From assembly GCF_900106845.1 (NCBI RefSeq), contig NZ_LT629849.1:1-64000 (forward strand): DNA of 64,000 nt. The letters run 5' to 3'. The notes under the pieces are model-generated. The model made no database searches. It saw only the letters and a list, made by a program, of their open reading frames with translations, and was not told where the DNA came from. The position numbers and the translations under genes were made by a program. The first letter of the stretch is position 1. Every line of letters begins with the position of its first letter. Below, piece by piece: positions 61,628-64,000 of this stretch. The DNA is from Romboutsia timonensis. Its GTDB lineage: Bacteria; Bacillota; Clostridia; Peptostreptococcales; Peptostreptococcaceae.

Positions 61628-62704
61628 ATGGAAGGTAAAATAAGAAAGATATTTCCAGGTGCAAATACAGCTAACGGATCATTTAATTTCTTTGACAATA
61701 TAATTCAAGGTGATATAAATAGAATATTTTGCTTTAAAGGGGGACCAGGGGTAGGGAAATCATCATTAATGAAAAAGATTGCTCAAGAATTTATTGATAG
61801 GGGATATGATGTTGAATTACACCATTGTCCATCTGATCCAAGTTCGTTAGATGCTTTACTAATAAAAAAATTAGGAGTAGTTTTGTTAGATGGGACTTCA
61901 CCTCATATTGTAGACCCTAAAAATCCAGGTGCTGTTGATGAAATAGTTAACTTGGGTGAATTTTGGAATGTAGAGAATTTAGAAAAAAATAAAGATGAAA
62001 TAATAAAAGTAGGAAAGGATATTAGTGCATCCTTTAGAAGAGCATATAAATTTTTAAAAGCTGCGGAACCAATATATTTTGATATAGAAGAAAAATATAG
62101 TAATTCTATGAATTTTGGAAAGGTTAATTTATTAGTAGATGAATTTATAGAAAAGTTATTTAAAAAAACATCTAATTCTGGGCAATATAAAAAGGAAAGA
62201 CATTTATTTGGAACAGCTATAACACCAATTGGTCATATAGACTATACTGATAGTATACTGAGTCAAGTTAAAAAGGTATATTATTTAGATGGGGAAATAG
62301 GAACTGGGAAAACTACATTCCTAACAAAGGTATATGAGAAAGCAGTCCAAAAAGGTATGAGTGTAGAAGTATACCACTATCCATTAATTAAAGAAAAAAT
62401 AGAAACTATAATAATAAAAGATTTAGACATAGCTATAACAGTAAGTCGCATATTTGAAGATAGGGAAAAGATAGATCTTAATCAATTTATAGATAAAGAT
62501 AAGTTATCTAAATATCAAGAAGAAATAGATTTTGATAAAAAGATTTTTAATGAACTAATAAATTATGCAATATCAAACTTAAAAAGGGCTAAAGCTAAAC
62601 ATGATATAATAGAAGCATGTTATGTACCAAATATGAATTTTGCTGAAATAGAAAAATTAAGAGAAGATCTAGTAAAAAGAATATTAAAATATGAAAATAA
62701 TTAA
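61628..62704 (+). CDS. Twin P-loop ATPase of unknown function
   Basis: A 358-residue protein with two P-loops: GGPGVGKSS near residues 38-46 and GEIGTGKTT near residue 221, each starting a P-loop NTPase-like half. The halves share the pattern of P-loop, then VELHHCPSD or VEVYHYP. This matches a Firmicute ATPase family of about 360 residues with no assigned role, recognised from memory. Ribosome site TAGGAGG is strong. It is a single gene, followed by a terminator. Confidence 0.75.
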   Translation: MEGKIRKIFPGANTANGSFNFFDNIIQGDINRIFCFKGGPGVGKSSLMKKIAQEFIDRGYDVELHHCPSDPSSLDALLIKKLGVVLLDGTSPHIVDPKNPGAVDEIVNLGEFWNVENLEKNKDEIIKVGKDISASFRRAYKFLKAAEPIYFDIEEKYSNSMNFGKVNLLVDEFIEKLFKKTSNSGQYKKERHLFGTAITPIGHIDYTDSILSQVKKVYYLDGEIGTGKTTFLTKVYEKAVQKGMSVEVYHYPLIKEKIETIIIKDLDIAITVSRIFEDREKIDLNQFIDKDKLSKYQEEIDFDKKIFNELINYAISNLKRAKAKHDIIEACYVPNMNFAEIEKLREDLVKRILKYENN

Positions 62705-62734
62705 TAATAAGAATGTAAATTAAAAATATAATAC

Positions 62735-62786
62735 TATTTATAAAAGGCTATGTTAAATAAATTAGTTGCATAGCCTTTTATAAATA
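62735..62786 (+). terminator. Terminator after the twin P-loop gene
   Basis: TATTTATAAAAGGCTATG (62735-62752) pairs perfectly with CATAGCCTTTTATAAATA (62769-62786). The loop is long (16 bases) and the T tail is internal to the stem, so this is likely but not certain. Confidence 0.7.
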
Positions 62787-62892
62787 TAGTTACAATTAAG
62801 TAGAATTCAACAGATGAATTTATTTTAATTCTAGGCAATATTTAATACTTAAAAAATAGAATAATAAAAATAAAATGTAAGAGGTAAGTAGT

Positions 62893-63573
62893 ATGAAAAG
62901 GAATTATATGTCTATAATATTTATTGTATTTATAATAGGATTATTAAGTGGAATCTTAATTAAAGATTATTATAAACAAGAGTATTTATATATAAATAAG
63001 GACAAGCTTATTAAGAAAGAGATAAAAAGTACTCAAAAAAACATCAAGGTTATGAGTAAAGAAAAGAAAAAAATGGAGAAAGAAATAGAAAATTTAAAAT
63101 CAAAAAATCAAGATTCTAAAGTGGCGAATCAAATAAATACTCTAAAAGAAGTTTTAGGATATGTTGATGTAAAAGGAAGTGGTTTACTAATAAAGATAGA
63201 TGCAATTAATGATGAAATAGGAAATATAGCAAACTTTGTAGATTACAATAAAATTTTATTAAACATAGTCAATGAAATAAAAGTAAATGGAGGAGAGTAC
63301 ATATCTATAAATAATCAGAGATTGAATCAATATTCAGAAATTTCTTTAGCGGGAAGTCATATAAATATAAATTCTACACCAATAGCACAACCATATAATA
63401 TTAATGTAATAGGAGATATTGATGAATTAACTGATTATATTAATAAAAAAAATACATATCTAGATAGCATAGGAAAGAATTATCAATTAAAAGTTGAAAC
63501 TAAAATTGAAAAAAATATAACTATAGAAAAAATGAGTATAATAAATAAATTAGAATATATAGAGGGTGAATAA
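62893..63573 (+). CDS. DUF881-family membrane-anchored protein
   Basis: A 226-residue protein with an N-terminal transmembrane helix (about residues 5-23), a Lys/Glu-rich coiled coil (about 35-80), then a DUF881-like domain: GSGLLIKIDAIND, INNQRLNQYSEISLAG, and QPYNINVIGDIDELTDYI. DUF881 proteins sit near divisome or cell-envelope genes in Firmicutes but have no defined function. It overlaps the next gene, a PilB/GspE-type ATPase, which suggests a link to a type IV pilus or secretion cluster. GAGGTAAG precedes ATG 62893. Confidence 0.82.
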   Translation: MKRNYMSIIFIVFIIGLLSGILIKDYYKQEYLYINKDKLIKKEIKSTQKNIKVMSKEKKKMEKEIENLKSKNQDSKVANQINTLKEVLGYVDVKGSGLLIKIDAINDEIGNIANFVDYNKILLNIVNEIKVNGGEYISINNQRLNQYSEISLAGSHININSTPIAQPYNINVIGDIDELTDYINKKNTYLDSIGKNYQLKVETKIEKNITIEKMSIINKLEYIEGE

Positions 63574-64000
63574 TATTATATTAGAAAAACATACATTACC
63601 TGTTTTAAAAAGTGAAAAGTTATTAAAGCGGAACAAATTATTAACTATTCAAAATATTAATAAAGATTTTGAATTAGAAAATAGCAAAGAATATAAAAGT
63701 ATTACTTCAAACTTACATGAAGATTATGCAAGAATTCAATTTAAAGAAATTTTAACAGAAGCTATTCATAAAGGTGCAAGTGATATACACATAGAACCAT
63801 TTGAGGACGAGATAGTAATAAGAATTCGAGTTGATGGTCAATTAAGTAAAATATTGACTATAGCTACAGAATCATATTCATTTTTATTAACTGTTATAAA
63901 ATTGGACTCGGGTATGAATATTGCAGAGAAAAGATTACCCCAAGATGGTAGAATGGAGAAAAAAATAGATGATATTATAGTAGATATTAGATCATCAACT
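63566..64000 (+). CDS. PilB/GspE-type secretion ATPase, partial (3' end beyond window)
   Basis: The frame is open to the window end. KGASDIHIEPFEDEIVIRIR followed by VDGQL, and EKRLPQDGRM with the following I-V-x-x-R-x-S-S-T, are the family motifs before the Walker A domain. The N-terminal region is only about 60 residues, so the usual N1 domain is short or missing. GTG 63566 is the only standard start in the right place, but it directly abuts AGAGG; with GAGGGTGA as ribosome site, ATT 63575 would be better spaced. The start is therefore uncertain. It should power type IV pilus assembly or protein secretion. Confidence 0.85.
   Translation, partial: MNNIILEKHTLPVLKSEKLLKRNKLLTIQNINKDFELENSKEYKSITSNLHEDYARIQFKEILTEAIHKGASDIHIEPFEDEIVIRIRVDGQLSKILTIATESYSFLLTVIKLDSGMNIAEKRLPQDGRMEKKIDDIIVDIRSST

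Overview
The window looks like a chromosome segment from a low-GC, anaerobic, spore-forming-type Firmicute, most likely a Peptostreptococcaceae relative (Paraclostridium, Romboutsia, Terrisporobacter or Clostridioides type). The reasons are strong A+T bias, AGA/ATA-rich codon use, strong GGAGG ribosome sites, a three-gene [FeFe]-hydrogenase operon, HprK/RapZ/YvcK/WhiA regulators, and a murB-PHP-rapZ-yvcK-nudix-whiA cluster. The genus is an inference.

Layout. 1-114: end of an rRNA operon (5S). 571-5367: uvrBA. 5418-9772 (minus): oppBCDF preceded by a small membrane protein. 9991-11646 (plus): a divergent oligopeptide-binding lipoprotein. 11787-14539: uvrC and hprK. 14725-18945 (minus): HydABC-type NADH/ferredoxin hydrogenase. 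19245-20726 (minus): cardiolipin synthase. 20858-22794: two divergent formate/nitrite-family channels. 22975-28064: murB to whiA. 28293-34775: dnaE, pfkA, pyk. 35005-37446: NSS-family transporter, its 31-residue small subunit, and an unknown membrane protein. 37523-38890: rlmD. 38871-40244: remnant of an integrated element. 40495-45111: BceRSAB-type two-component/ABC module. 45491-48323: tandem BFD-like iron-sulfur protein, hydroxyacid dehydrogenase, amino-acid permease. 48634-60858: ligA, rph-rdgB fusion, yfcE, tig, clpP, clpX, lon, ysxC and a second permease. 60908-64000: acetyltransferase, twin P-loop ATPase, DUF881-type protein, and the start of a PilB/GspE-type ATPase.

The most unusual signal is the oligopeptide-binding protein at 9991-11646. 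Its signal peptide and lipobox are followed first by the part that is normally C-terminal, and then by the part that is normally N-terminal. The protein is circularly permuted, with the breakpoint at the hinge crossing of the two lobes. It has a good ribosome site, an intact 551-residue frame and its own terminator, so it looks expressed. The octamer AAAGTACT sits at both internal junctions.

The second notable region is 38871-40244. A serine-recombinase gene lacking its catalytic domain and a plus-strand gene lacking its 5' end meet head-to-head at about 39915. This is the signature of one deletion that removed the inside of an element lying against the 3' end of rlmD. A probable antimicrobial-peptide sensing/resistance module, with a matching operator-like inverted repeat, lies next to it.

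The rest is mainly conserved housekeeping: DNA repair, glycolysis and its regulators, proteostasis, and fermentative hydrogen metabolism. Functions are assigned from recognisable motifs read by eye; no database search was possible.
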